This document shows, one piece after another, positions 1 to 10,136 of a stretch of DNA of 64,000 nt. The position numbers and the translations under genes were made by a program. Positions within the stretch are counted from its first letter, which is position 1. Every line of letters starts with the position of its first letter. This stretch comes from Panicum virgatum. Taxonomy: Eukaryota; Streptophyta; Magnoliopsida; Poales; Poaceae. The notes beneath the pieces are model-generated. The model saw nothing but the letters and a program-made list of their open reading frames with translations, was not told the origin of the DNA and searched no databases. The DNA is taken from NCBI RefSeq assembly GCF_016808335.1, contig NC_053139.1, positions 16,944,782 through 17,008,781 of the forward strand, written 5' to 3'.

Positions 1-1069
1 AGGTCCACCATGGGTCCGCCCGGATTGAAGCCCGACAAGTGGGGACGCCGTGAGAGGTACAAGCATATTAATGTTGGTAAAAAGTGTTTCAATTGTTTAT
101 GTTCCTTATAGTATAGATTTGTTCTTTGCTGCCTCAAATGTGAAGGTGCTGTGGAGCTTCATAAGGTGAACAACCATGCTTTCGTTTGCTTGCACGTGAT
201 GAAGGATGGAGGCAACATTTAGGTTTGCTGTGATCAAGAAAAGCCTTTTGGCAATTCTCAATGTGAGCATGCAGCTATTTCCTTGACAGCACACCGTGTG
301 AGCATCCGAGCTTGTGACTTTTGAACTTGTAAAACACCATACGTGAGCCCTGTACTTTGGGAAAAACCTTTGCTCGAATTGCGTGATTTCTTGGTTGTTT
401 TTCCTTGCTGATGAATCTTTGTAACATCCATTTAGTTTGTTCAGAGTTCTCATACAAGGCCTGCGTATGTTTTAGGCTTCACTGTTGCACAACATTTTCT
501 GTTCTAGGTGGCCTAAGGAGTTATGATGGATGGATCTCAATAAACTAACTGGCTTTTGCTTCACATCTTATCATTGATGAAATTTTGCTTCCACTGGGTC
601 ATTATTCTGTTTCTGTTTCTGTTTTTCTTTTTCTTTTTCTTTTTTTAAAAAACGTTGTTATTGTGTTTCGTTGACTACTAAGGAAACCTGTAAATATTGT
701 GCATCCTGTACTAGGTGATGACGAGTTGTGAGAGGAGCGGCGAGGTGTGGTGTGGCGCACAAACTGGTGTGCGGATAAGGTAGAGCTGGCTTAACGCAAT
801 AGAGATGGTAGAAGTTGTCGGGAGTCGGAGAAGGTGAGTGGCGCGTGAACAAGCTTCTTGTAGGCCAAATCCCTTATGCAACGACTTGGATAGCATTTGC
901 TAATTCCTGCTACTGCTAGGCTAGTAACATTGCATCTCTACAAAGTGAGAAACATACTTCTACTCTTACGCCGGCGAGACCTGGGCTTCGATCCCCCTGG
1001 CCTCTGCTGGCCTGATGGCCTCGGATGGAAGTGGGGAGACTGGAGATCTCTGCTTGGTGCTGTAAATTA
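1..1069. other. Unassigned DNA at window edge
   Basis: The first ~85 bases read openly on the + strand in frame 1 (a basic stretch rich in K and R ending near a GT), which could be the tail of an exon whose gene lies outside the window. I cannot name it. The rest holds only short chance frames and no recognised domain, repeat or RNA gene. Confidence 0.3.
606..646. repeat. Pyrimidine-rich simple repeat
   Basis: A CTGTTT / CTTTTT low-complexity run about 40 bp long. It looks like a microsatellite; no function is inferred. Confidence 0.7.
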
Positions 1070-1215
1070 CTTCCTCTATCCTAAACTATTAGTCATTTTA
1101 GATTTTCTAGGTGCATAGTTTTTACTATGTATCTAGATATATGTTATATCTAGTTGCATATCAAAATCTATATATATAGAAAAGCTAAAATGACCAATAT
1201 TTGGGACTGAGAGAG
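1070..1215. mobile_element. Stowaway-type MITE
   Basis: Terminal inverted repeats beginning CTTCCTCTATCC and ending GGGACTGAGAGAG are flanked by the dinucleotide TA on both sides (1068-1069 and 1216-1217). The interior is AT-rich and nearly self-complementary (AGTCATTTTAG against CTAAAATGACC). Length about 146 bp, TA duplication and end sequence match the Stowaway MITEs of grasses, which are moved by Tc1/mariner transposases. Confidence 0.85.
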
Positions 1216-1217
1216 TA

Positions 1218-1669
1218 GGTCCTAGTATTTCTTTCTAGGCTTGTGTGTCCAGGCGGTGGAGCCTATGTCACTCCGGATTAAGTCCATCTGGCCCTTCCTC
1301 CGCATCTTTGACGTTGGCGATGGGTCAGTGAGAGAGGAGTTGGCTGGATTTGCTGTTTCGGCAAAAGCATTTAATCTTGGCGATTCCTGTGCTGCAGTAA
1401 TGCTTCGACCAAGCATGGTGATGGTGCAGGCGGGGTCGTACAGAGTGGAGGAGCTTGTTGGTACTGTGGATACATGGACGCTGAAGGGTGTATAGTTAGA
1501 GATAACATGTTTTTACTCCATTAGGGTATGAATTTGGATCAGACCTCTAGGTTTATTAATAGGCAAAAAGCTCTACCCATTGGGTTTATAAGCACGGGAT
1601 TGTTCCTATAGTACCCAAACCTATAAATCCATGAATTTTTTAAACCTGATCCAACCTAGTGCATACTAC
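1218..1669. other. Unassigned spacer
   Basis: An 84-codon + strand frame (1241-1495) shows no recognisable domain and is probably chance. The rest is AT-rich. I see no repeat with clear ends here. Confidence 0.4.
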
Positions 1670-1778
1670 CATTTTATTTGGAACTTGTAGTAAACTTGAT
1701 GTTAATACCATTGCCACCTGAAGTACTAAAGTTTTTTACTACATGTGAACTTGATGTTAATAACTTTCGATTGGTAGG
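1670..1778 (-). pseudogene. hAT-like transposase relic, C-terminal piece
   Basis: Read on the - strand this continues the hAT-like relic at 6733-7120 on the other side of the Copia insertion. Across the junction the text keeps the 'LRCQL ... TNRKL' flavour of the C-terminal region of TTF-type zinc-finger/hAT-dimerisation proteins. It is short and without a usable frame of its own. Assignment rests on resemblance to the family from memory and on the matching GTAGG target duplication. Confidence 0.4.
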
Positions 1779-3252
1779 TGTAAAGATCACCGCGATGTCC
1801 GACCCTAGAGGGGGAGGGGGTGAATAGGGTCTCTAATCACTTTTTAACCTAGGGCTCAAACTACTTGCATAAGATAAACCTAACACGTCCTATACATGCT
1901 AGTTATGACTAAGGTTTATCTTTGCTATTCTCTACTTATCCCAAAATACTTGCAACCTATAGCCAATCCTAAACAAACTAACTAGGAAAGTAAAGGCACG
2001 CAAGATAAAGTAAATGCGGAAACTCTCTCGGTGAGCCATATTACGCAAGATAACGTAATATGGTAAGTAAAGAGGTAAGTGCAAGAGGGATGCAAACTCC
2101 CGAGTAGACACGGTCATGTAACGTGGTTCGGCATAAACACCTATGTCCACAGGACACCGAGGCTTTTCCGATCACCGTCTTGCACTACGCCACCAAGGCG
2201 ATGCCGGCAAGCAAAGGCAAGTGCCCACAAGACACCGAGTCTCGTGCACCGCCATCGTCTCTCTCGGTCACCCAACCAAAATCCACACGGAGCTTCTCCA
2301 CCAAGGAGGGGGTCTCCTCTTCCCCCGCACAAAGTGTCGTTGCCACTCCACACCAAGTTGGAGGGTCACACGACGGATCACAAGGATTGCTTGCCGCAGC
2401 AAGACTTCTCTCAAGGGAGCTCACGCAAGAACTAATCCCTATTACAAGCACTAAGCACTCTCACAAGTGTGCTTAAGTCTATATGATGTACAATGAAGCT
2501 CTATGGTGGTTGGAGGTGTTCTTCAAGTGTAGTATGCTTCCTTAGTCTCCAGCAACCTCAAATGAACCGTGGGGTGGCATATATATAGCCCACACACCCC
2601 AAACTAGCCGTTGGAAAAAGGCTAACAAAAAGCGCTATCACTGGTTAAACCGATGCTCCCGTTTTTGTCATCACCGGTTTAACCGGTGAGTGCATTTTCC
2701 AACTAGCCGTTATACTTCAACGGCTACCTCAATCGACCGACGTAATCAACCGATGTAGCGTCGGTTTAACCGGTGAGTGTAGTTGCTGAAAAACTAACTC
2801 TCTGGACAACTGCACCGACGTTCACCAATATCTAGCATCGGTTCATCCGGTGTATAGATTTTGCCTCAGCTGCTGAGTTCATTGCACCGATGTATTCAAC
2901 TTTCCTGGCGTCGGTTCAACCGGTGTTACCAAAAATCCCAGACGTGCTCCAAGTCAATGCACCGACGTATGTATTTTTCTTAGCGTCGGTTCAACCAGTG
3001 ATACTAAAATATCTCTGTCTTGATTGTTTTGACTTGGTTTCTTCACGGTCTCTTCAATCTTCGAATCCTTCGGAACCCCCGTAGGGGCGGCCCTTCGGGC
3101 CTAGCTACGCCTATCTTCTCTTTATCATCACTTAAACCTAAAAGTCTGAGAATGGCCATCTTAACAATCATATTAGTCAAAGTGTTGTGTTGTCTATATC
3201 AATCACCAAAATATTATATTGAAATATGGCATGAGAGGCCATTTTCTCTACA
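1779..3252 (-). repeat. 3' LTR of gag-only Copia element (full length)
   Basis: 1474-bp LTR. Its + strand left end (TGTAAAGATCACCG) and right end (ATTTTCTCTACA) both recur in the short LTR at 6567-6727. The middle contains GC-richer text (2100-2480) and a run of imperfect motifs built on GCACCGACG and GCGTCGGTTCAACCGGTG. Confidence 0.9.
2640..3005. repeat. Degenerate CACCGGTT-type repeats inside the LTR
   Basis: At least six imperfect units pair 'caccgacg/caccgatg' with 'gcgtcggttcaaccggtg' or 'accggtttaaccggtg', spaced about 60-80 bp. Being inside an LTR they could be regulatory sites of the element; that is inference only. Confidence 0.6.
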
Positions 3253-3266
3253 ATCTCCCCCTTTTT
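3253..3266 (-). other. Polypurine tract of gag-only Copia element
   Basis: On the - strand the text AAAAAGGGGGAGAT directly precedes the TGTAGAG start of the 3' LTR, the expected position of the plus-strand primer of reverse transcription. Confidence 0.85.
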
Positions 3267-4521
3267 GGTGATTGATGACAACACAATCAAAGCAAGCAAG
3301 ATGAATTGCAAGAATATGAAATTGATAACAATTTGAAAAATTAGAAACTACTTAGCTTGCTTGGATGACATTTCAATGCTCATTTTAAAAGCCATCGGTA
3401 TTTGAAATTGATACCAATTGTAGAACAATGGCTTGTGTGTGGTTTGAACCATATGAGCAATGAAAAATTTTTGTACCTTAGTCCATGGGATCATCAAATT
3501 GCACTTCTCCCTCATATTGACTAAGTACATCCACCTATCACCATACATCCTTTTGCATTACATTTTCCATTCCTCCCCCTTGCTAATGGCATCATTTGCT
3601 TGCTTTTAGGGTACATTTCTCCCGCTTTGTCATCAAACACCTAAAAGCTTCAAAACCACTAGCAACAAGGAGCATTAGTAGCAAAATGAATTAACTTGGT
3701 AAGAGGTGTTTTACCTAGCCATGCCTCCCTATATTATTTATCTCTTTAACCTTTGGGAGTTATGGCTTGGTCTTCTTCCCTTGTCCAATCTTTCTTGATC
3801 AATTGATACCAAATGTAAGGTTAATTGCAATGTGCATCATCTTGATATCGAAGGATTGAGTGTATTACCATATGGACTAAGGGAGTGTGACTACAACAAA
3901 TATCACTTTGAAAGCATGTTAGTCACAAAAACACAAGCTATAGAGTTAGCTCCCCCTAAATGTGTGCAATAGTGTTTGAATCACCTAACCAAATGTATGC
4001 ACTTGTATTTCACATAGTGTGGATCAAACTCTACAATTTGAAAAACATGGCACCAATTGAAACAACATACCTTTGTTGAATTTGAAATACCACTTGTAAG
4101 ATCTTATTTGTGGAAGGTGGTACCATTTTGAAGTGCATGTGCCATGCAAAAGTGGTGCATTTTACACCAAGATTAAGCTCATGTAGAATGCTTCAAGAAT
4201 AATTATTAGTACAAGCAAACTACCATATGAAATTTCTAGGAAAGCATATCAAATAAAAGATACTAATTGTAAATACTAATTGTAAAGATAAGATCATGCA
4301 TTCCTAGAGAGGCATTGAGCTACAATGATGCATGAAGGATATCAAATGAAATTGAGATCATCCTTTGACCTTGCTCATTACCTCATATGTAGGAGAGGGG
4401 AATTTGGGTCACTAATCTTTAATCCACGACTTGGCTTTAATCCAACTTTGCACGATGCATCCCTACTCATGCATCCCAAACCTTGCCAAGCCTCCAAATT
4501 CCCCGATACCTTGTTTGGCGC
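3267..4521. other. Non-coding interior of gag-only Copia element
   Basis: About 1.25 kb between the gag stop codon and the polypurine tract, AT-rich and without any long frame on either strand. In an autonomous relative this place would hold pol; here none is visible. Confidence 0.7.
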
Positions 4522-6465
4522 CTAAGTCTTAGGGATCCAAACCTTTTGAGAGCCATCCATGGTATGAATAATATCCTTGGGCACCCAAATAGGCCGGTTC
4601 CATCCATATGTTCTCCACCCCATGACATGAGCCACCACCTTACCATTCTTCTTTTTTTCAAGTATGTAGTGGTTGCTCTTTTGCTTGTTCTTGTGGGTGG
4701 GCTTGGTGTATATGTATGAAGCCTTCAAGTATGGAGATGTGTTTTTCTTGATCTCCTTAGCCTTCTTGTGTCCCTTCTTGCTCTTGTTCAAGTTCTTGGG
4801 CTTGCCATTTTCTTTGCCCTTTGCTTGGCCCTCTTTTTCCTTGCATTGGTAGGACTTGTGGCCTTCTTTGTGACACTTGAAGCAAGTTACGGTTTCTCCC
4901 TTCTCAAGCTTCTTCACGCCCGTGGAGGTGTTAACTTGAGAAGGTTGGACTTGCTCTTGAGTGTTCTTTCCTTTGAGCCGCCTCAAGTCCGTCATTAGCC
5001 TTTCTACCTCTTGTTTGAGCTCATCATTTTCCTTAGCAATGAGATCATCACATGTTTCTATAATCACATCCTCATTGCAAGGGGTTAGATCACAAGAGGT
5101 AGACACATCTACCTTGACAATGGGAATAGAACAAGGAATATTGCAAGGAAAAGATTTATCCGATGATGATTCACTTTTAGATTCAAGACTCTCATATTTC
5201 ATTTTAAGTTCTTTATGCTCATTGTCTAACAAATTGAATTTGTTTAGCAAGTTCTCATATCTTGAGACAAATGAAGCATGAAGTTTTTCTTTAGCCTTGA
5301 GAGTTTTGATTTCTTCATTTTGTTTAGTGAGATATTCTTGTTGATTATGGAGGAGTGTCATCATCTCACTAATTTCATCGGTTTCAACATCGGATTCATC
5401 ATTTGAGGAGGAGTCATCACTTACATCGTTATTACCTAGTGCCATAAGACACATGGGTGGTGGTGATAATCTCCGAGGGTGATGGGTGGTGGAGCTCTTG
5501 GAATTTTTCTTGTGACTTGAGCTTTCACCACTTTTCTTGGGCTTGTAGATGGCGGAGAGAGCTTGGGGTCTTGACTTGTTCTTTTTCTTCGCCATCTTCT
5601 CCATCCCAACCGCACTCCCTCTAATGAGTGTTTTGTACCCAAGCTCATAGAGCTCATGTACATGCTCGGCAATCTTGCGGTGGTGGTATAGCACGGCCCT
5701 TGGATATTCGTCATCACTTGAACTTGATTCATCATCACTATCTTTCTCATCCTCTTCTTCTTCTTCACTTGAGCTTGATGAGTCTTGTCGCCTTGGTTGG
5801 AGCTTGCATGAGTGCTTGGCGGCGAGACTCTTCTTGCTTGAAGAAGAGGTGGACTCTTGCTCTTTCTTCTTTGTCATTCCCATACTATACTCATGGGCAA
5901 TGATTTGATTGATGACTTGGTTGGGTGTAAGCTTGACCAAGTCTTCTTTTTGCAAGAGTGTGTTGATGATGTTGTAGTCGGGCTTGCGAAGGCTTCGGAG
6001 AATCTTGCGGTTGATTTCATTATCTTTAACTTGATTGAGACCTAAGGCATTAATTTCATTGACAAGAGTGTTTAATTGTGAGTACATGTCATGAGCATTT
6101 TCATTGGGAAGTTGCTTAAAGCTACTAAGATCCTTGCCGAGAATATGATATTTTTGATTCGCAACATCCTTTGTGCCCTCATGATTCTCGATAATTTGCT
6201 TCCATAGCTTATGAGCATTTTCATTAGCAAAAACACGATTAAACACACTATCACATAATGAGGACAATAGAATTGATTTAGCAATGGCATCATATTGTCT
6301 CTCGGTCTTATTCTCATTTTTCATGCCTAATTCGGTGACACGCCAAACATCAAGCCCACGGGCTTGGAGATGTGCTTGCATAAGCACTTTCCAACGTGGA
6401 AAACCCATGCCATCGAAAAATGGAGCCCTATCGGTACTCATCCCTTCCCCAGACATGATACTCAC
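4522..6465 (-). CDS. Retrotransposon Gag protein (Copia-type, UBN2 domain and zinc knuckle)
   Basis: Encodes a 647-residue protein that would form the particle coat of the retrotransposon and bind its RNA. Residues about 15-200 resemble the UBN2/Gag region of Copia elements (FFDGMGFPRWK, then ANENAHKLW). A Ser/Glu/Asp-rich stretch lies near residues 225-260, helical charged text follows, and a CCHC zinc knuckle (C-X2-C-X4-H-X4-C) is at about residues 528-541. The C-terminus (WVPKD ... VWIPKT) resembles the part just before protease in SIRE/TNT-type polyproteins, after which the frame stops, so pol is absent. The frame has no internal stop over 1.9 kb, suggesting recent activity or constraint. 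A second Met lies four residues in; the first is used here without independent support. Confidence 0.85.
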   Translation of the reverse strand: MSIMSGEGMSTDRAPFFDGMGFPRWKVLMQAHLQARGLDVWRVTELGMKNENKTERQYDAIAKSILLSSLCDSVFNRVFANENAHKLWKQIIENHEGTKDVANQKYHILGKDLSSFKQLPNENAHDMYSQLNTLVNEINALGLNQVKDNEINRKILRSLRKPDYNIINTLLQKEDLVKLTPNQVINQIIAHEYSMGMTKKKEQESTSSSSKKSLAAKHSCKLQPRRQDSSSSSEEEEEDEKDSDDESSSSDDEYPRAVLYHHRKIAEHVHELYELGYKTLIRGSAVGMEKMAKKKNKSRPQALSAIYKPKKSGESSSHKKNSKSSTTHHPRRLSPPPMCLMALGNNDVSDDSSSNDESDVETDEISEMMTLLHNQQEYLTKQNEEIKTLKAKEKLHASFVSRYENLLNKFNLLDNEHKELKMKYESLESKSESSSDKSFPCNIPCSIPIVKVDVSTSCDLTPCNEDVIIETCDDLIAKENDELKQEVERLMTDLRRLKGKNTQEQVQPSQVNTSTGVKKLEKGETVTCFKCHKEGHKSYQCKEKEGQAKGKENGKPKNLNKSKKGHKKAKEIKKNTSPYLKASYIYTKPTHKNKQKSNHYILEKKKNGKVVAHVMGWRTYGWNRPIWVPKDIIHTMDGSQKVWIPKT

Positions 6466-6552
6466 TCGACGGTGAAGTCGACGGGTCTCCTACGAGCTTT
6501 CTCACAAATTTACCAATAGAATTGGCTTATCCTCGTATAGGTGTGAGACCAA

Positions 6553-6564
6553 GCTCTGATACCA
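6553..6564 (-). other. Primer-binding site (initiator tRNA-Met)
   Basis: On the - strand TGGTATCAGAGC follows the LTR end CTTTACA after two bases. This is the standard complement of the 3' end of plant initiator tRNA-Met used by most Copia and Gypsy elements. Confidence 0.9.
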
Positions 6565-6566
6565 AT

Positions 6567-6727
6567 TGTAAAGATCACCGTGATGTCCGACCCTAGAGGG
6601 GGAGGGGGTGAATAGGGTCGCTAATCACGGTGATCTTTACAATTATATTAGTCCAAGTGTTGTGTTGTCTATATCAATCACCAAAACATTATATTGAAAT
6701 ATGGCATGAGAGGCCATTTTCGCTACA
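6567..6727 (-). repeat. 5' LTR of gag-only Copia element, internally deleted
   Basis: Only 161 bp long. Its left ~60 bp match 1779-1840 and its right ~80 bp match 3168-3252 of the full LTR, so about 1.3 kb is missing. At the deletion junction lies a 21-bp perfect inverted copy (6624-6644) of 6564-6584, which includes three bases from outside the LTR. Confidence 0.9.
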
Positions 6728-6732
6728 GTAGG

Positions 6733-7120
6733 TAAATCAAGTTCATAGGGACATAGTTGACATCTCAAGTTGGCTCGCTCTTGTTATAGAAAATCAGCAG
6801 TATAGAACTTTGAAGTTAGAGAGCACACTTTATCAATGTTGAATGAACTGAATGAATCACTCGGATCCAAAGATGTACACAAAATGAGAAGCTCAATTGC
6901 TTGTTCACTGAATATGATGTTCAACTCTTGTGCTTGTTGATCTATTCCAATAATGAATATATCATATCTATACTCAGCTGTAGTCTCAATGGGTGCCCAA
7001 TATATAATGAAATCTGCATATAAGCCTTTCACATCTGGACAAACAATCTCTTGTTTCAAACAAAAAGATGTCACACCACTAATAAGCTTCCTCCAATCTT
7101 GCATTGGTCTCTTAACTCCT
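6733..7120 (-). pseudogene. hAT-like transposase relic (TTF-type zinc finger/hAT family)
   Basis: A 106-codon - strand frame (6784-7104) reads like the C-terminal half of the plant TTF-type zinc-finger/hAT-dimerisation (ZMYM1-like) family, with text such as 'SEQAIELLILCTSLDP' and 'FNIDKVCSL'. Family members are several hundred residues long, so this is a fragment. It is continued at 1670-1778 once the Copia element is removed, and ends abruptly where the 7126 repeat block starts. Confidence 0.5.
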
Positions 7121-7125
7121 GAATC

Positions 7126-8213
7126 AGTGACACCCAGCCTACAGATCTACCATCTCGGGGTATCCCTCGGTGGGCTTAGTGAGGTAATACACCGCACCAA
7201 CACATAGAGCTAGAGAAAGCCCGAAGTCACAACGAACCTAGGTCATAGCATAGATTGGCTAGCCTACACGCATACAATATATAACTCATGGAAAGTCATG
7301 ACACAATACAATATACTATCAAGGTAGCATAAAGATCATACTAGTTATGACTTAGCCGAGAATAATTGTTTGATGAGACGCACAAATATATAATTATTGC
7401 AACAATATAGTATGAGAGTAAGTAAAAATTGAAGAAACTGATGTGGCTTTGAATCTCATCCTATTTGGGTTGAGGCTGTCGCGCCGAGATGTATAAACCA
7501 TACTAGGCATCAAGGAGCATGAAGTAAAGATGCATCAAGCTGTAGCAACAGCATGTACAAGCTGTCTTGTTACTCATGAGCCATGATAGACATGCAAACC
7601 AATGCATTAAATTCTTGCGTCCGCCAGCAACCACTTTTTGGGTGCATTAAATTCTTACAACTAGGAGCAACCACTATGAGTGCATTAAATACTTATGCAT
7701 GCCAACAACCCAACAACAATTGTATATCATCCTCCTCATGATCCATGATCAACATGCAGACCATTACAGGTGCATTAAATACTTGTGTCTACCAGCCACC
7801 AATCTAAGCATTAAATTCTTATAACTGGAAGCCACCAATAAATGGATGTACTTAATACTTGTAGCTACCAACAAATCCAACAACTATTCTGTAATGCTTG
7901 CTGATCATAAGCCATGATGGTACATACCAGCACAAATGTATTAAATACTTGTGTCTGCCAACTAACATCGCTTTATGGGTGCGTTAAATTCTTACAGCTG
8001 GCAACAACCACTATATAAATGTACTAATACTTGCAGCTGCCAACAACCCAACAACCACGTTACATAATCTAATATATTAAAAGATTCACTATTATATATT
8101 ATTAAACCGCACGTGTTGATGCTTTCTAACACGTGGCGTATAGCCAACGAGCAACCTACAATGTGGAACATAGCAAAGATTATGTGTCCATCTCCACAAC
8201 AAGATTTAATTAG
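7126..8213. repeat. 1.1-kb block, left copy (BURP promoter)
   Basis: Starts GTGACACCCAGCC and is repeated in the same orientation at 28383-29470 with scattered substitutions and small indels. Internally it carries degenerate units containing 'gcattaaatacttgtg' and 'ccaacaacc' that recur many times. It ends at 'caacaagattta', about 65 bp before a TATA box. It therefore serves as upstream region of the BURP gene in this copy. Confidence 0.85.
8110..8135. promoter_or_regulatory. Paired G-boxes (ABRE-like)
   Basis: CACGTG occurs at 8110-8115 and again at 8130-8135 (in the context ACACGTGGCG), two helical turns apart, about 150 bp upstream of the TATA box. CACGTGGC is the classical abscisic-acid response element core bound by bZIP factors. 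BURP genes of the RD22 group are known to be drought/ABA-responsive, so the match is plausible, but binding is inferred. Confidence 0.55.
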
Positions 8214-8278
8214 TCCAACTGGAAATTAGAGCTTGCTAACTATTCAGGGTAGAAAGCTAAAGAGCTGTCAGTGTCCTG

Positions 8279-8286
8279 TATAAATA
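8279..8286 (+). promoter_or_regulatory. TATA box of BURP gene
   Basis: TATAAATA lies 70 bp upstream of the first plausible ATG (8355) and downstream of the G-box pair. Position and sequence fit a plant core promoter. Confidence 0.55.
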
Positions 8287-8354
8287 ACGGTGCCCAAATG
8301 CCGGGTGAGAACACAGGGCACCATAGCAGCAAGTCTTAACTAGTTGTGGAACAA

Positions 8355-8748
8355 ATGGTCTTCTATGCTTCGTGTCACTTCTGGTATGTCATGTGCTACA
8401 TCAAACATCTACACTCTCAAGTAGTTGTCTTCGTTCTTAGTCATGTTGTTGGGGAATCATCCATAGAATTGATAATAGATCTAGTATTTTTAACCTTTCT
8501 CCCATTTTGATGTTGCGGCAATGACGGTCTTGCAGGTTGTTGTGGCCAGTGGAGGCAAGTGTGCAGCTTTGGTGATAGGAGCCAAAGGGACTACTATGTT
8601 GTACTATGCCTCTATGTCAGAGCTAAACACATACTGGCAGTCAATGTTTCCTAATAGGCCATACCGTCAGCCATACTCTCTCATTTTAGTGCACGTTCTG
8701 GTACCTCTCTACCTCACACACAATATATGCATACTATATAAGCCTTAG
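8355..8748 (+). CDS. Probable 5' exons of the BURP-domain gene
   Basis: An ATG at 8355 opens a short frame ending at a consensus donor (GTATGT at 8384). A second open piece from about 8521 contains 'ELNTYWQSMFPNRP', which resembles the conserved segment following the signal peptide in BURP proteins (a YW..V.PN.P pattern). The reading frames of the two pieces do not join cleanly under the obvious splice sites, and the first exon does not give a convincing signal peptide, so either the exon model is wrong or the 5' end has decayed. Confidence 0.4.
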
Positions 8749-8856
8749 ATCATTGGGGAAGAAATTGTGTAGCTGCACTTTGGTTCTCAAGTGCATGTAC
8801 TATTGTACCTTCTACTTAGGGTGTGCAATATACAGATGGGGATTTACTTTGACTAA

Positions 8857-9711
8857 CATTATAATAAACATCTTACTGGAACCGAGAGTAAAGATCAGGA
8901 AAAGGAACACTACTGGTCCATATATTCTGATCAGCTTACCAAAAGGGATGCAAAGATCTTCCATAACTGGGCACATAGGGTGACTTCAGAGAAGTTGTTG
9001 TACCCAGAGAGCACCTTCACTATGGGGTCCAAGATCAACCTCTACATCGACCGGGCAGCCGCCTTGCACAACGCTTTCCTTCATCGTGATGTCGCCAATT
9101 CAATCTCGATGTCCACAGAGAACTTTACTAACATCGCCACCATGTCCTCGCCAGTGTCTGTCTCCATGGCCCGTGATATGTGGTCCACGCTAAGCTCGTG
9201 TGAGCACCCCCGCGAGGTGGTGGGTGAGCAAAAGGCATGCGCTACATCCTTGGAGTCCATGCACAAGTTCGTAGCGTCGGCACTAGGAACAAGCAGCATC
9301 CATGCCTTCTCCACATCCCTTGATGTGCCAGAGGAGGGCATTGCCTCACCGTCGGACATTTACAAGGTGGCGGCAGTGCGTGCTCTAACCGCCCATGGAG
9401 CTACCAAGGAACCATCCAACACCGTGACATGCCACAACATGAGCTTCCCATTCGTGTTGTTCTATTGTCATGCCGTCAACCCGACAAGGATCTATGAGGT
9501 CACGTTGAAGAAGGTTAAGAATGGTGTTGTCCCTGCTGTGAAGAGAAGGTCGCCGGTGGTCCGGGCACTAGCAGTATGCCACTTGAACACTTCGGGGTTT
9601 GACCCCACATTGAATTACTGGGTGAAGCTTGGTCTCAAGCCAGGGCAAGCCTCGGTGTGTCACTTCCTTACAAGGGGTGATGTCCTCTGGACACCTACGT
9701 TAGTTGCTTGA
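8857..9711 (+). CDS. BURP-domain protein (main exon)
   Basis: Open frame of about 285 codons after a stop at 8854, ending in TGA at 9709-9711. The C-terminal ~90 residues show the BURP signature: four Cys-His pairs with 10 residues between the first and second and 25 between the third and fourth, plus 'NPTR.YEV', 'VCHLNTS' and 'VCHFL ... WTP'. BURP proteins are plant-specific and secreted or cell-wall-associated (RD22, USP, RAFTIN, PG1-beta types). The spacing between the second and third CH pairs is 35 residues, about 8 more than usual. The upstream half contains acidic and hydroxy-rich text. The 5' splice site of this exon is not fixed; the frame is open from 8857. A functional gene is possible, but the uncertain 5' exons and the extra loop allow decay. 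Confidence 0.75.
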   Translation, partial: HYNKHLTGTESKDQEKEHYWSIYSDQLTKRDAKIFHNWAHRVTSEKLLYPESTFTMGSKINLYIDRAAALHNAFLHRDVANSISMSTENFTNIATMSSPVSVSMARDMWSTLSSCEHPREVVGEQKACATSLESMHKFVASALGTSSIHAFSTSLDVPEEGIASPSDIYKVAAVRALTAHGATKEPSNTVTCHNMSFPFVLFYCHAVNPTRIYEVTLKKVKNGVVPAVKRRSPVVRALAVCHLNTSGFDPTLNYWVKLGLKPGQASVCHFLTRGDVLWTPTLVA

Positions 9712-10062
9712 GTAGTTGTATGCTCCGAATGAGCCTTTTGTATGTAGAAAATAAGGAAGACAAGGTTGAAAGCACCTTCATGTATGTCGAGTTGTACTAC
9801 CTAATATATGTGATCCCTGGCTCGAGTACTATGCATGCTCCATCTACCCATGTGTGCTCATCTACAAATGTGTTACCTTTATTTATTCTATCGCGTTTTT
9901 GATTCTATATACACTCGATCACATTTCCATCTTTCTATCCATAGTGGGCCCACTTGCATGATTCCGAGGATTCTTGTGATCTCCTCTCTCAATCTCCCAA
10001 AGAGAACCATAGTTTATAGTACCCACATGAACATATAAAAGATGTTTTTTAATTACTTGAAG
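9712..10062. other. 3' flank of BURP gene
   Basis: AT-rich, without recognised coding content. It presumably contains the 3' untranslated region of the BURP gene; no distinct polyadenylation signal can be chosen with confidence. Confidence 0.4.
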
Positions 10063-10136
10063 TCTACACGGGGCAAGGGCACCTTGCTCATAGCCTCAAA
10101 GCAGCCTGCAAGGTGCTCTGGAAGACATATTAAAGA
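10063..10136. repeat. Old LTR relic, left piece
   Basis: The text 'gtctacacggggcaagg ... gacatattaaaga' continues at 27956 (after the duplicated TATTAAAGA) once the Mutator-like element is removed. The right piece carries a TATA box and an LTR-like 5' leader, so both pieces probably come from one truncated LTR of a Gypsy-like element. Confidence 0.45.

Larger units (their letters stand above)
1779..6727 (-). mobile_element. Non-autonomous gag-only Copia-type LTR retrotransposon
   Basis: Element limits are set by a perfect 5-bp target duplication GTAGG (1774-1778 and 6728-6732) and by LTRs that start TGTAGAG and end CTTTACA on the - strand. Next to the right LTR lies a primer-binding site for initiator tRNA-Met, and next to the left LTR a polypurine tract. 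The single long ORF encodes a Gag; no protease, integrase, reverse transcriptase or RNase H is visible. This matches non-autonomous elements that keep terminal repeats plus gag and rely on a relative's enzymes. The LTRs are strikingly unequal (1474 and 161 bp). Confidence 0.9.

Noticed and set aside
106..453. 115-codon - strand frame near the window start
   Set aside because: No recognisable domain, ordinary composition, and no supporting promoter or splice signals.
4483..5281. Frames on the + strand opposite the Copia gag
   Set aside because: The - strand has a 647-codon frame with a Gag domain and zinc knuckle; the + strand frames are its shadows.
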